A stretch of DNA of 64,000 bases from RYN-428 sp035551995 (lineage in GTDB: Bacteria; Planctomycetota; Phycisphaerae; Tepidisphaerales; Tepidisphaeraceae), in the NCBI GenBank assembly GCA_035551995.1, contig DASZME010000064.1:1-64000 (forward strand), written 5' to 3'. Below the pieces are notes generated by a model. That model worked only from the letters and a program-made list of their open reading frames with translations, ran no database searches and was not told the origin of the DNA. The position numbers and the translations under genes are program-made. Shown piece by piece: positions 44,427-53,348 of this stretch (the stretch's first letter is position 1; each line of letters starts with the position of its first letter).

Positions 44427-47279
44427 CTACGCGCCGACGGTTTTTTTCGCGAACTCTTTTGCGGTCGTGAGCGCGTCGGAAATTTTGCTGGGATCGTTTC
44501 CGCTGCCTTGCGCCATCTGCGGCCGCCCTCCGCCTTTTCCGCCGACGACCTTTGCCGTTTCGCGGAGCCAATCACCGGCCTTCAGCCCCATTCCGACCAG
44601 ATCGTCGCTCACGGCCGAGACGATATTCACTTTTCCCGCCGCCGCCGATATCAGGAGCAGCGCGTGACTCGCCGTTCGCTTCTTGAGCGAATCGACGACG
44701 GCGAGAATGTCCTCGGTGGCGGCCTCGGGCAATTCAGCGACCACGAGTTTTCCGCCCCCCACCACGGCGGCTTGATCGAGAAGCGAAGACGACAGCGCCG
44801 CCACGTCGATCTTGCCGCCGCCCTGGGCTTTGTTGGCTTTCTCGAACGCCCGCAGCCGGGTCTGCAATTCAAGCACGGCAGCCTGCGCCCGCCGCTTGGC
44901 GCGAAGGGGAACGATTCCCCCCGCCGCCTTATTCAGCGAGGCGATCGTCGCCGGCAGATTCTCGTTGGGCGCCTGCTTGCCCCGCTCGATCAGCGCGTCG
45001 ATGGCGCGTGCGGCATCGACGGCTTCCCGCGCAGGCTTTCCGGTAAGCGCCACAATTCGCCGCACGCCTTTGCTGACCGACTCCTCGGCGGTGATGGCGA
45101 ACGTCTCGGCGTCGCCGGCGCTTTGCAAATGTGTTCCGCCGCAGAATTCGATCGAGTACGTCCGCCATATCGGATTCGCCGGGTCGGCGAGCAATTCCTC
45201 CACCGGCGCCCCGACCGAAACCACCCGCACCAGCGGCGGATATTTTTCCCCGAACACCGCACGCAACCCATGAATCTTCAGCGCCAGTTCCTGCGGCGCC
45301 ACCTTCGCGTAAACCAGCAGTTTCTTTCCGATCCCCTCGTTCACCAGCGACTCAACGCGGCTCAGTTCATCCTCGCTCAACGATTTCCCGTGTGAAAAAT
45401 CGAAGCGCAGTTTTTCCGGATCGACCAACGATCCCTTTTGCTGAACGTCATCGCCAAGCACTTCGCGGAGGGCCCAGTTGGCCAGATGCGTGGTCGTGTG
45501 ATTTTTCTCGGTCCGTTCGCGCCCGGCGCCGACGGCCGCCGTCACGGTATCGGTCACGCGGATTTTCCCGGCGCGAATCCGCCCGACGTGCAGCACATAT
45601 CCGCCGACCGCGCGCGTCGATTCGACGTCAAACACCGCCCCGCCGGCGCCGAGTAGTTCACCGGCGTCGCCGACTTGTCCGCCCATTTCCGAATAAAAGT
45701 TGGTGCGATCGAGAATGATGGCCAGCTCATCATCTTCGGTGGCGTCCGCCGGCGACATGCCAAGGTCGTCGCCATTCCAGATCGCCATCACCCTGGCGGC
45801 GATCGGCTCGCGGGAATATTTAGGCTGATCGTCGGTCGGCTTGACGTTTTCATTCGCGAGTTCGGCCAGGGCATCGGGCGCCAGCGCGGTGAGCTGCGTG
45901 TTTTCCGTCTTGCCGCCGGCGCGGGCTTTTTCTTTGGCTTCTTCCATCAGCTTTTCGTAGCCGGGGATGTCCACCGCCATCCCCCGCTCTTCGGCCATGA
46001 TGCGGGTCAGATCGATCGGAAAGCCGTAGGTGTCGTGGAGTTTGAAAGCGTCCGCCGCGGAAATGCTCCCGACTTCGGCGGCGTTCTCAAATAACTGAAT
46101 GCCGCGATCGAGCGTCTTGCCGAACGACACTTCTTCGTCCTTCACCAACTCCACCACGCGCCCGGGATTTCTAGCCAATTCCGGAAACATCCTCCCCATC
46201 GTCTCGACGACCACCGGCACAAGCTTAAACAGAAACGGCTCTCCCAATCCAAGCTGCTGGCGCCCGAATCGCACCGCGCGCCGAAGGATTCGCCGAAGCA
46301 CGTATCCGCGTCCTTCGTTGCTCGGAACGGCGCCATCCGTCAACGCGAACGTCAGGCAGCGAATGTGATCCGCCACCACGCGAAACGCGATGTCGTGGCG
46401 AAGCTGCGCGTTGGCCGCCTCGGCGACCGGATCGGCGGCGTTTGTTTTGGGGAATAAGCCGGTGTATTTCAAATTTGAAATTTGAGATATCCGATCAAAC
46501 AACGGCGTCCACAAATCCGTGGCGAAATTGTCCTGCTTGTCCTGCAAAACCTGGCAGAGGCGCTCAAGTCCCATGCCGGTATCCACATGCTGGGCGGGGA
46601 GCGTGGTGAGTTTTCCCGAGGCGTCGCGGTTGTACTGGATGAAGACATTGTTCCAGATTTCCATCACGCGCGGGTCTTCGCCGTTGACCGGCGACGGCGT
46701 GTGCAGTTCCGCCAGCGGCCGCCGGTCGTAATATATTTCCGTGCAGGGTCCGCAGGGGCCGGTGTCGCCCATTTCCCAGAAATTGTCCTTGCCGAAATAA
46801 TGAATGTGATCGTCGGGAAGATCGGCGACTTTCTTCCAGATGTCGGCGGCCTCGGTATCGCGCGGAATGCCGGCTTTTTCGTCTCCTTCGTAACAGCTCA
46901 CATGAAGGCGGGCGGGATCGAGCTTGTAGACTTCGGTCAGAAGTTCCCAGGCCATCTCGATGGCGCCCTGCTTGAAATAATCGCCGAAGGACCAGTTGCC
47001 GAGCATCTCGAAAAAGGTGTGATGCCGGCGCGATCGGCCGACGTCGTCGAGATCATTGTGTTTCCCGCCGGCCCGGATGCATTTTTGGGTATTGGCCGCG
47101 CGCGTATACGCCCGCTTTTCCTGCCCAAGGAAGATCGGCTTGAACTGGTTCATGCCGGCGTTGGTAAAGAGCAGCGTCGGATCGTCCAGCGGCGCGACCG
47201 GCGAACTGGGAACAAAGGTGTGCCCGTGCTTGTGCACGAAGAAGTCGATGAACCGCTGGCGAATTTGGTCTGAAGTCAT
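44427..47279 (-). CDS. alaS: Alanyl-tRNA synthetase
   Basis: A 950-residue class II synthetase. The aminoacylation domain starts RQRFIDFFVHKHGHTFVPSS and contains FTNAGMNQFKPIFLGQ, HTFFEMLGNWSFGDYFKQGA and EIWNNVFIQYNRDASG. The editing domain has the zinc-binding HTTTHLANWALR (HxxxH) and FCGGTHLQSAGD (C...H). The C-Ala domain ends with GGKGGGRPQMAQGSG. Cytoplasmic housekeeping enzyme, here in the same window as tRNA-Ala(TGC). Confidence 0.97.
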   Translation of the reverse strand: MTSDQIRQRFIDFFVHKHGHTFVPSSPVAPLDDPTLLFTNAGMNQFKPIFLGQEKRAYTRAANTQKCIRAGGKHNDLDDVGRSRRHHTFFEMLGNWSFGDYFKQGAIEMAWELLTEVYKLDPARLHVSCYEGDEKAGIPRDTEAADIWKKVADLPDDHIHYFGKDNFWEMGDTGPCGPCTEIYYDRRPLAELHTPSPVNGEDPRVMEIWNNVFIQYNRDASGKLTTLPAQHVDTGMGLERLCQVLQDKQDNFATDLWTPLFDRISQISNLKYTGLFPKTNAADPVAEAANAQLRHDIAFRVVADHIRCLTFALTDGAVPSNEGRGYVLRRILRRAVRFGRQQLGLGEPFLFKLVPVVVETMGRMFPELARNPGRVVELVKDEEVSFGKTLDRGIQLFENAAEVGSISAADAFKLHDTYGFPIDLTRIMAEERGMAVDIPGYEKLMEEAKEKARAGGKTENTQLTALAPDALAELANENVKPTDDQPKYSREPIAARVMAIWNGDDLGMSPADATEDDELAIILDRTNFYSEMGGQVGDAGELLGAGGAVFDVESTRAVGGYVLHVGRIRAGKIRVTDTVTAAVGAGRERTEKNHTTTHLANWALREVLGDDVQQKGSLVDPEKLRFDFSHGKSLSEDELSRVESLVNEGIGKKLLVYAKVAPQELALKIHGLRAVFGEKYPPLVRVVSVGAPVEELLADPANPIWRTYSIEFCGGTHLQSAGDAETFAITAEESVSKGVRRIVALTGKPAREAVDAARAIDALIERGKQAPNENLPATIASLNKAAGGIVPLRAKRRAQAAVLELQTRLRAFEKANKAQGGGKIDVAALSSSLLDQAAVVGGGKLVVAELPEAATEDILAVVDSLKKRTASHALLLISAAAGKVNIVSAVSDDLVGMGLKAGDWLRETAKVVGGKGGGRPQMAQGSGNDPSKISDALTTAKEFAKKTVGA

Positions 47280-47367
47280 GTTTTTCAGCGAATAAATCAG
47301 GGTGCGGAATTATTGTCGAAATGAAAGCGGGTTGCCAGTGGCGGCTGACGTGCATGATGCAATGTTG

Positions 47368-47748
47368 TCAGGCGGGTACGGTTGCCGACTCGCGAACCCG
47401 GACGATGCCCGGCCGATGGCGTCGGGTTCGTTTACGAGGGCACACTACGATGTCCACATCGACTTCCAGCGCATTTAAAAGGGCGATCAGCCGATCGGTC
47501 GAATACCCGGTAAAGCGCGCGTTCATCAGCTTGGAGACATCGGGCTGTCCGATGCCAAGCCGCCGGGCGGCCTTGATCTGTGTCAGTCCCATCGCCTTAA
47601 TGCGGGTGTAAATCTGCCGGGTTAATTCCGCTTTCACCTGGAGTTCGCCGGCGTCAACGGCAGAAAATCCAAGATCGACAAAGACGTTCCCACTACCGCG
47701 TCTGACGCGAACTTGGGTCTTTGGCTTACTCGCCTGGTTCGCCTTCAT
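47368..47748 (-). CDS. XRE-family helix-turn-helix antitoxin
   Basis: A 126-residue protein with a helix-turn-helix in ELTRQIYTRIKAMGLTQIKA and ARRLGIGQPDVSKLMNARF, followed by GYSTDRLIALLNALEVDVDI, the usual pattern of antitoxins paired with Gp49/HigB-type toxins. Such proteins bind toxin and repress their own promoter. The start codon overlaps the end of the upstream toxin remnant, as in intact pairs. The reading frame is intact although its toxin is broken. Confidence 0.88.
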   Translation of the reverse strand: MKANQASKPKTQVRVRRGSGNVFVDLGFSAVDAGELQVKAELTRQIYTRIKAMGLTQIKAARRLGIGQPDVSKLMNARFTGYSTDRLIALLNALEVDVDIVVCPRKRTRRHRPGIVRVRESATVPA

Positions 47749-48128
47749 TGTTAACTGTCTCCTTTAGCCATTGCTCATAATCGGATTTTGCCCACTTCAA
47801 ACGCGCCTCGATTAATTCGATCTCGTGCCTGGGCGTCTTAATGCCGCTCTTGCTCTTCTTCTGAAATACATGCAGAACGTAAATCGCCTTGGAAAATCGG
47901 TATAGACCGCGCGATAAGTTTCTCGCGCATGATTCTCTACAATCTCCAATACTCCGGCGCCTTTGAATCCCTTGAGCGGTTTGGCCGAAGGATGTTTGTC
48001 GCCAGTTTGCGCAAACCAAGCGCGAAGCCGATTTCCCGCGCTACCGCGGCGGGAAGCTTACGCAAATCATCATGGCGCGCGCCCACCCAATGGACCGGCT
48101 TGTGCTCCTGTGCCTTTTTCCTGCCCAT
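47726..48128 (-). pseudogene. Gp49/HigB-like toxin with two frameshifts
   Basis: The ancestral protein is readable in three frames. Frame 1 from the ATG at 48128: KPVHWVGARHDDLRKLPAAV, AREIGFALG. Frame 2: AQTGDKHPSAKPLKGFKGAG, VLEIVENHARETYRAVYT. Frame 3: RFSKAIYVLHVFQKKSKSGI, TPRHEIELIEARLKWAKSDY. Together these rebuild a complete phage-derived Gp49-like (HigB/RelE superfamily) mRNA-interferase toxin. Two single-base changes (near 48010 and near 47905) break it. The pair is therefore an antitoxin with an inactivated toxin, unless the indels are sequencing errors. Confidence 0.85.
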
Positions 48129-48191
48129 TATGGTAAATATACTATAGGGCTGAAACAAGCGATAGGCATCCATTTGGCGCTGAGGTGATCT

Positions 48192-48935
48192 TCACATAAA
48201 TTTTCGACTCAACGGTGGCCGCAAGCGCCTCACGCCGATATTCGCTCCCTCCACGGCCACGCAAGCCAGCAGGTGCGGCTCGGGGGCAAGCTCATGCAAC
48301 GTCCAAACCGATCGCGGGAAATCATCGCAAGCGACGGCGCCGGTCATGTGTCCCAGCGTGGATGACGTATCGAAGCGGGAAAGCGGGTCGCTCAGGCCGC
48401 AGCCGATCGCTTTCATCCAGGCTTCTTTCCGCGTCCAGCAGGCGTAGAACGCGCGAGCCGAGTCGACGGCGCCGCGGATATGGGCGGCTTCGCCTTGCGA
48501 CATGAAGCGGTCGGCCAGGTTCTGAAAATCCAGCCGTGTCAGCGAAGATTCTATATCCACGCCCACCTGGCTTGCGGGCGTGAAGGCAAGCAGCGCGGAA
48601 TCACGGGCGTGCGAGACATTGAAGGCGATGCTTTTTCGCGCCGTCGCCCCCGCCAGGGCGGGCTTGCCATGGGGGCCGTACTCAAACGTCAGGCGTTCGG
48701 GCGCGTCGCCGGCGTACTGGCCGAGAAGGCGGCGTAGCTGCGCTCGGCAGGAGACGAAACGATTTCGGTGAACGTCGAAACGATATTGCCGAGCGCGGGC
48801 CTGTTCGTCGGAGGAGAGGATATCCCACGCGGCGAGCGGCGCGGCATCGAGACGGATATGCCAGACGTGTACCTCGGCGACGCCGAGCGCCGGGACAACC
48901 TCGGCCTCTTCCCATGGCGGCGCCGGGTCGCTCAC
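48192..48935 (-). CDS. Sfp-type 4'-phosphopantetheinyl transferase
   Basis: A 247-residue enzyme that transfers the phosphopantetheine arm from CoA to a carrier-protein serine. It shows RFVSCRAQLRRLLGQYAG, the substrate loop YGPHGKPAL, FNVSHARDSALLAF, the metal-binding motif VGVDIES and WTRKEAWMKAIGCGL. It overlaps the upstream ketosynthase gene by four bases (ATGA), so it is translationally coupled. It very likely activates the ACP domains of the neighbouring acyl-AMP ligase and ketosynthase proteins. Confidence 0.93.
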   Translation of the reverse strand: MSDPAPPWEEAEVVPALGVAEVHVWHIRLDAAPLAAWDILSSDEQARARQYRFDVHRNRFVSCRAQLRRLLGQYAGDAPERLTFEYGPHGKPALAGATARKSIAFNVSHARDSALLAFTPASQVGVDIESSLTRLDFQNLADRFMSQGEAAHIRGAVDSARAFYACWTRKEAWMKAIGCGLSDPLSRFDTSSTLGHMTGAVACDDFPRSVWTLHELAPEPHLLACVAVEGANIGVRRLRPPLSRKFM

Positions 48936-51900
48936 GCGCCGGCCCTCAGTTTATTTTGAATTGACGGCGCGAGAACGATCGTCCGCTCCGCCGAGGGTTG
49001 CAAGAGGCTTGCGATTCGATCTGTCATCAGATCGAGGCTGGCGCCTTCAAAGAGCTTGAGGTGATGGCACGGCAAGACGAGCAGATCGACTTCATCCACG
49101 TGCGACCCCCAGCCATTACGCTCGTCGCAATGAGCGAACTGGGCGATCATCGGATCGGTGTCGGCGGCGCGAAAGAGGGAAATACGGCCGTCAAACCGGC
49201 CCGGCCGGTAGGCGCGCCACGCCTGCTGGTTGGCGAATGTCACCCGGCGCACGGCGTCTACGACGGCGCCGGTCGGTTTCCTGGCGCCGGGATGCTGTTG
49301 CTCTCCGGCCGCCGCCGCGCGCAAACGATCCCACAATCGGCCCATCCTGCGTTTCATATATTGCCGGCGATGGCTTGTGCCGTAGATCATCCGGGCATGG
49401 TTCACCAGCCGACGCGGCAACGATCGTTTGGAAAATGCGCCGGGGGCATAGGCATCTAAAAGCGTAAGCGTTTTCACCGTTTCGCCCAGGGCCCGAAGCT
49501 GACAGGCGATCTCAAACGCCACCGAGCCGCCGAAGGAATATCCGCCGAGGTGGTAAGGCCCTTTGGGCTGCGACGCGCGCATGTAGCCCAGAAAAACGCG
49601 GGCCATTTCCTCGATGCTCGTCAGCGCCACGGTATGAGGATCCAGACCGTGCGGATGCATGACGGATATCGGCTGGTCGGGACCGAGGCGCTGTGCGAAC
49701 GTGCGCATCGCGAACGCGTGTCCGCCGAGGCCGGGAACAAAAAATAACGGCGGACGCCGGCCGGCTTCGTTGAGCGTGATGACCGGCTTCCAATGAATTT
49801 TTGTCTCGTCCATTTCGATCATCGACGCCAGATGCGCCGGAGTGGGCGACTCGTAGAAATGGATCAGGGGGATTGTCTTGCCGAAGGTGGATTCGACGTG
49901 GGAGAACAACTGAAGCACCTGCGCGGATTGGCCGCCGAGGGTAAAAAAGTTGTCCGCGAGGCCGACGGGAGAAACGCCGAGCACTTCTTCAAATAATGAA
50001 ATGACTCTCGCGCCGACCGCGCTGGGAGCAACGCCCGCGGTATCTAAATGAGGGAGGGAATGCGATCCTTGAACGACTGGTGACCGAGCCGTCTGCGGAT
50101 CGTGTGCGTCGTCCGCGGCCGCAGGTATGGCGCCTGCGCTTCGATCCCTGGAAGATTCGGATTTGGGTTCACCAAACACGATGGGCCGATCGGGCGGGAC
50201 ATCCACGATTCCGCGATCGGTCTCCCCCGTCGGCAGCCAATACCGTTCGCGTTGAAAACAATAGCCGGGAAGCCCGTGAACGCGACGGCCCTGCCGCGAC
50301 GGCGGCGACTTTTCGCTCTCCCCGCCTTCGACAAACGCTCGCGCCTCGTTGAGTATCGCGTCGTCGGGCCGGGGCGTTTGGTTGTTGTCCGACGCGGCGG
50401 CCTTTGCCGCCGAAGAACCGTCAAAACATCCGGGCGCCGACTGACAACCCGAAAATAAACGCAGACGATCCGACAGTTCGCGGCGATCGTTCGCGACGAT
50501 CGCCAGACGAGCGGCAAATCTCGTTCGGCGGTGATTGGCCGTGAAACAGACATCGGCGATATCGACGTCCGATTGATCGTCGAGCCAGTGTCCGACGCGG
50601 GCGGCGCTCTGACGGAGGGCGGGAGAGGTCTTGGCCGAGAGCGTGAACAGATGCGGCGCGGGCGGCGGTTCGCCCGTCGCCGTCGTGATGGGCGGCGCGT
50701 CGCCGAGAACAATGTGAACATTGACGCCGCCGTACCCCGCCGCGCTTAAACCGGCGACGCGCTCGCCGGCCGCGCCCGGCCACGGCGAAAGTTCGGTTTG
50801 AATCCCAAGCGCCAGTCGATCGAGCGGCACATGCGGATTGGCGAGCCGATAATTCAGCGTCGGCGCCAGTCGCTCGTGCTTCAGCATGAGAGCGGTTTTG
50901 ATCAAACCAGCGATGCCCGCGGCCGCTTCCAGATGACCGATATTGGGTTTGACGGAACCGACGCGGCATATCTCGCCCGCCGCTCGACCCTCCTGATAGA
51001 CCGCGCCCGCCGCGGCCAATTCGGTGGCGTCGCCGATGAGGCTCGCGGTGGAATGCGTCTCGAGATATTGAACCTTGCCGGGGCTGATGCCGGCCGATCG
51101 GTAGGCCTGACGGAGAAGCGCTTCCTGGGCGCGGCGGCTGGGCGCGCCCAGGCCGTTGCTTCGGCCGTTTTGATTGACCGAGGTGCCTCGAATGACCGCG
51201 TAAATCGGATCTCCGTCCGCCTGCGCCTGAGGCAATGATTTGAGCACCACCACGGCGGCGCCTTCGCCTCGGACCGATCCGTTGGCGCCGGCGTCAAAAA
51301 TCCTGCTCACGCCGTCCGGGGAAAGCAGGCCTGATTTGGCCAGCCCTAATGTCGGCCCGGACAACAACGTGAGATTCACGCCGCCGGCAAGCGCCACGCC
51401 CGATTCGTTCGCCCAGATGCTCCGGCACGCCAGATGAACGGCCAGCAGCGAGGAAGCGCAGGCGCCGTCGACGCCAAAGCCGGGCCCTTGCAGATCGAGA
51501 AAGTAACTAATGCGATTGGCGGCGACCGATCCGCCGGTGCCGGTGTTGCTGAAGCGGTTGATGGCATCGGGATAGCGCTGAACGAGCGAGGCGTAATTGT
51601 GGGCCGAAATCCCCATGAATACGCCGGTGTTCGTCCCCGCGAGCGATCGGGGAATGACGGCGGCGTCTTCGAGGGCTTCCCATGCGGTTTCGAGCAGGAG
51701 GCGCTGCTGGGGATCCATGGCCTGCGCTTCGTCGGCGCAAATGCCGAAAAAACCGGCGTCAAATCGATCGACCTCCTGGAGAAAGCCGCCCCATGGGTCG
51801 TCCTGGCCGTCGGCGATCCAGCCCATCGCGTGACGTTCGGCCGGCATACGCGCGATGGCGCTTTTGCCTTCGCTCAATAGCTGCCAGAACGCGCGCGGCC

Positions 51901-51955
51901 CCGCCGCTCCGGGAAACCGGCAGCCGATACCGATGATGGCGATCGCGCTCTGCAT
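48932..51955 (-). CDS. Polyketide synthase: ketosynthase - (no acyltransferase) - ACP - thioesterase
   Basis: A 1007-residue protein from the ATG at 51955. The KS domain (1-425) has its active cysteine in GVDGACASSL (Cys166) and histidines in LETHSTASLIGD (His301) and VKPNIGHLEAAAG (His341). A KS-to-AT linker (DIADVCFTANHRRTRFAARL, ~465-500) is followed almost at once by the post-AT linker LPGYCFQRERYWLP (~562-575): the acyltransferase that should lie between is gone. An ACP/PCP-type carrier (NFFTLGGQSAQVLQLF, Ser677) and a type I thioesterase (FVPGLGGHAF, GYSFGGSVAFEIA with Ser807, LPCHHLKLFEG) follow. Overlaps the transferase gene by four bases. Confidence 0.93.
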   Translation of the reverse strand: MQSAIAIIGIGCRFPGAAGPRAFWQLLSEGKSAIARMPAERHAMGWIADGQDDPWGGFLQEVDRFDAGFFGICADEAQAMDPQQRLLLETAWEALEDAAVIPRSLAGTNTGVFMGISAHNYASLVQRYPDAINRFSNTGTGGSVAANRISYFLDLQGPGFGVDGACASSLLAVHLACRSIWANESGVALAGGVNLTLLSGPTLGLAKSGLLSPDGVSRIFDAGANGSVRGEGAAVVVLKSLPQAQADGDPIYAVIRGTSVNQNGRSNGLGAPSRRAQEALLRQAYRSAGISPGKVQYLETHSTASLIGDATELAAAGAVYQEGRAAGEICRVGSVKPNIGHLEAAAGIAGLIKTALMLKHERLAPTLNYRLANPHVPLDRLALGIQTELSPWPGAAGERVAGLSAAGYGGVNVHIVLGDAPPITTATGEPPPAPHLFTLSAKTSPALRQSAARVGHWLDDQSDVDIADVCFTANHRRTRFAARLAIVANDRRELSDRLRLFSGCQSAPGCFDGSSAAKAAASDNNQTPRPDDAILNEARAFVEGGESEKSPPSRQGRRVHGLPGYCFQRERYWLPTGETDRGIVDVPPDRPIVFGEPKSESSRDRSAGAIPAAADDAHDPQTARSPVVQGSHSLPHLDTAGVAPSAVGARVISLFEEVLGVSPVGLADNFFTLGGQSAQVLQLFSHVESTFGKTIPLIHFYESPTPAHLASMIEMDETKIHWKPVITLNEAGRRPPLFFVPGLGGHAFAMRTFAQRLGPDQPISVMHPHGLDPHTVALTSIEEMARVFLGYMRASQPKGPYHLGGYSFGGSVAFEIACQLRALGETVKTLTLLDAYAPGAFSKRSLPRRLVNHARMIYGTSHRRQYMKRRMGRLWDRLRAAAAGEQQHPGARKPTGAVVDAVRRVTFANQQAWRAYRPGRFDGRISLFRAADTDPMIAQFAHCDERNGWGSHVDEVDLLVLPCHHLKLFEGASLDLMTDRIASLLQPSAERTIVLAPSIQNKLRAGA

Positions 51956-52020
51956 GCTAAAGCGTGGCGACTGACCCGGACGACGCAAAATGCCCAACTG
52001 TCTTGGCTGTATCGTGTCCA

Positions 52021-52101
52021 AGGGCACTTTCGTGTTGGTGTAGCGAGTGGTCGCGATACACGCCCGGCAAGCGGGACCGCTAAACACAGGGACGCTACAC
52101 C
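52021..52101 (+). repeat. Dispersed ~85-bp palindromic repeat, copy F
   Basis: Reads AGGGCACTTTCGTGTTGGTG, TAGCGAGTGGTCGCGATACA, CGCCCGGCAAGCGGGACCGC, TAAACACAGGGACGCTACAC. It fills the gap between the P450 and ketosynthase genes, and its last bases include the P450 stop codon. Confidence 0.8.
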
Positions 52102-53348
52102 GACCCGACGGAGGCTCTCTCATTCCGTAACCGCAACGGAAGCGCCTTGATGCCGCGCAGCAGCATGCTCGGCTCGCGCTCGATCGTTTCGACGCCAAGC
52201 TCGATCGATTCAAATCGGCTCAACATCGATTGAATCGCCAGCTGCGCTTCCAGGCGCGCCAGAGGAGCTCCGGCGCAATAGTGGGCGCCGTATCCGAATG
52301 CCAGGTGGCGGTTGTCGGGGCGGGCGATGTCGAATCGATCCGGTTCGGGGAAACGCGCGGGATCGCGGCTGGCGGCCGTCAGGGAAATCATCACCATCTG
52401 TCCCTTGAGCACTTTTGCGCCGAACAGGTCGAAGTCTTCGGTAGCCGTTCGCGTGAGCATTTGCAGCGGCGCTTCGTAACGGAGCATCTCTTCGACGGCG
52501 CCGACGATCAACCCCGGCTCGCGGCGCAGGCGCGCCAACTGGTCCGGATGGCGAAGCAAGGCCAGCAAGCCGTTGGACAGCAATTGCACGGTGGTCATAT
52601 GGCCGGCGACGGTGAGCAAAATCGCGGTGGAAATCAGTTCGTCGGTGCTGAGTTTATTTTCGCCGTCGCGGGCGTCGATCAGATCGGTCATGAGATTTTT
52701 CGCCGGCGATCGCCGGGCGATGATCGCCATGAAATATTCTCGGAACTCGCCGACCGCTTCGTTGACCTGTCGGAGCTGTTCGCGCGACATGACGCCGCCG
52801 AACCAGGGAAGCATGTTTTCGGACCAGATTTTAATGCGCGGGTAGTCCGCGCGATCCATTCCTAACATATCGCACATCACCAGGACCGGGAGCGGATAGG
52901 CCAGGTCGGCCACGACGTCCATCGCGCCGCGCTGGGCCGCCGGCGCGAGCAGTTCATCCACGAGCGATTGGATCTGGCCGCGCATGGCCTCGGCGACGCG
53001 CGGCGTAAAGGCCTTGTTCACGAGCGATCGCAGGCGGGTATGGTCGGGCGGATCGAGTTGAAGCATCCAGTTGCCGAAAATATCGGCCGGCGCCTCACCG
53101 GCGCTGCCGCGCAGGTAATAGGCGTCGTACTTGATCCATCGCCGGGCGTTTGAGCTGAGGCGCTTGTCCTGGAGGGCGGCGACACAATCGGCGTAACGTG
53201 TCAGGGCCCAAACTTGGAAAACGGAACTCCAGTGCACAGGATCGTTCTGCCGAAGCGCATGGAAATAGGGATGCGGATTATCACGAAACGCCGGCAGCAG
53301 CGGGTTGAAGTTGACCGCTGACGGACGCTGGGCGGTCGATTGCGTCAT
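52095..53348 (-). CDS. Cytochrome P450
   Basis: A 417-residue soluble bacterial P450 (CYP107-like class). The heme-binding loop is LAFGYGAHYCAGAPLARLEA with the axial thiolate at Cys358; the I-helix oxygen-binding motif is TVAGHMTTVQLLSNGLLALL; the ExxR motif is in GAVEEMLRYEAPLQMLTRTA. It needs ferredoxin/reductase partners encoded elsewhere. Its start overlaps the acyl-AMP ligase stop by four bases, so it belongs to the cluster and probably hydroxylates or otherwise oxidises the carrier-bound or released acyl chain. Confidence 0.95.
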   Translation of the reverse strand: MTQSTAQRPSAVNFNPLLPAFRDNPHPYFHALRQNDPVHWSSVFQVWALTRYADCVAALQDKRLSSNARRWIKYDAYYLRGSAGEAPADIFGNWMLQLDPPDHTRLRSLVNKAFTPRVAEAMRGQIQSLVDELLAPAAQRGAMDVVADLAYPLPVLVMCDMLGMDRADYPRIKIWSENMLPWFGGVMSREQLRQVNEAVGEFREYFMAIIARRSPAKNLMTDLIDARDGENKLSTDELISTAILLTVAGHMTTVQLLSNGLLALLRHPDQLARLRREPGLIVGAVEEMLRYEAPLQMLTRTATEDFDLFGAKVLKGQMVMISLTAASRDPARFPEPDRFDIARPDNRHLAFGYGAHYCAGAPLARLEAQLAIQSMLSRFESIELGVETIEREPSMLLRGIKALPLRLRNERASVGSV

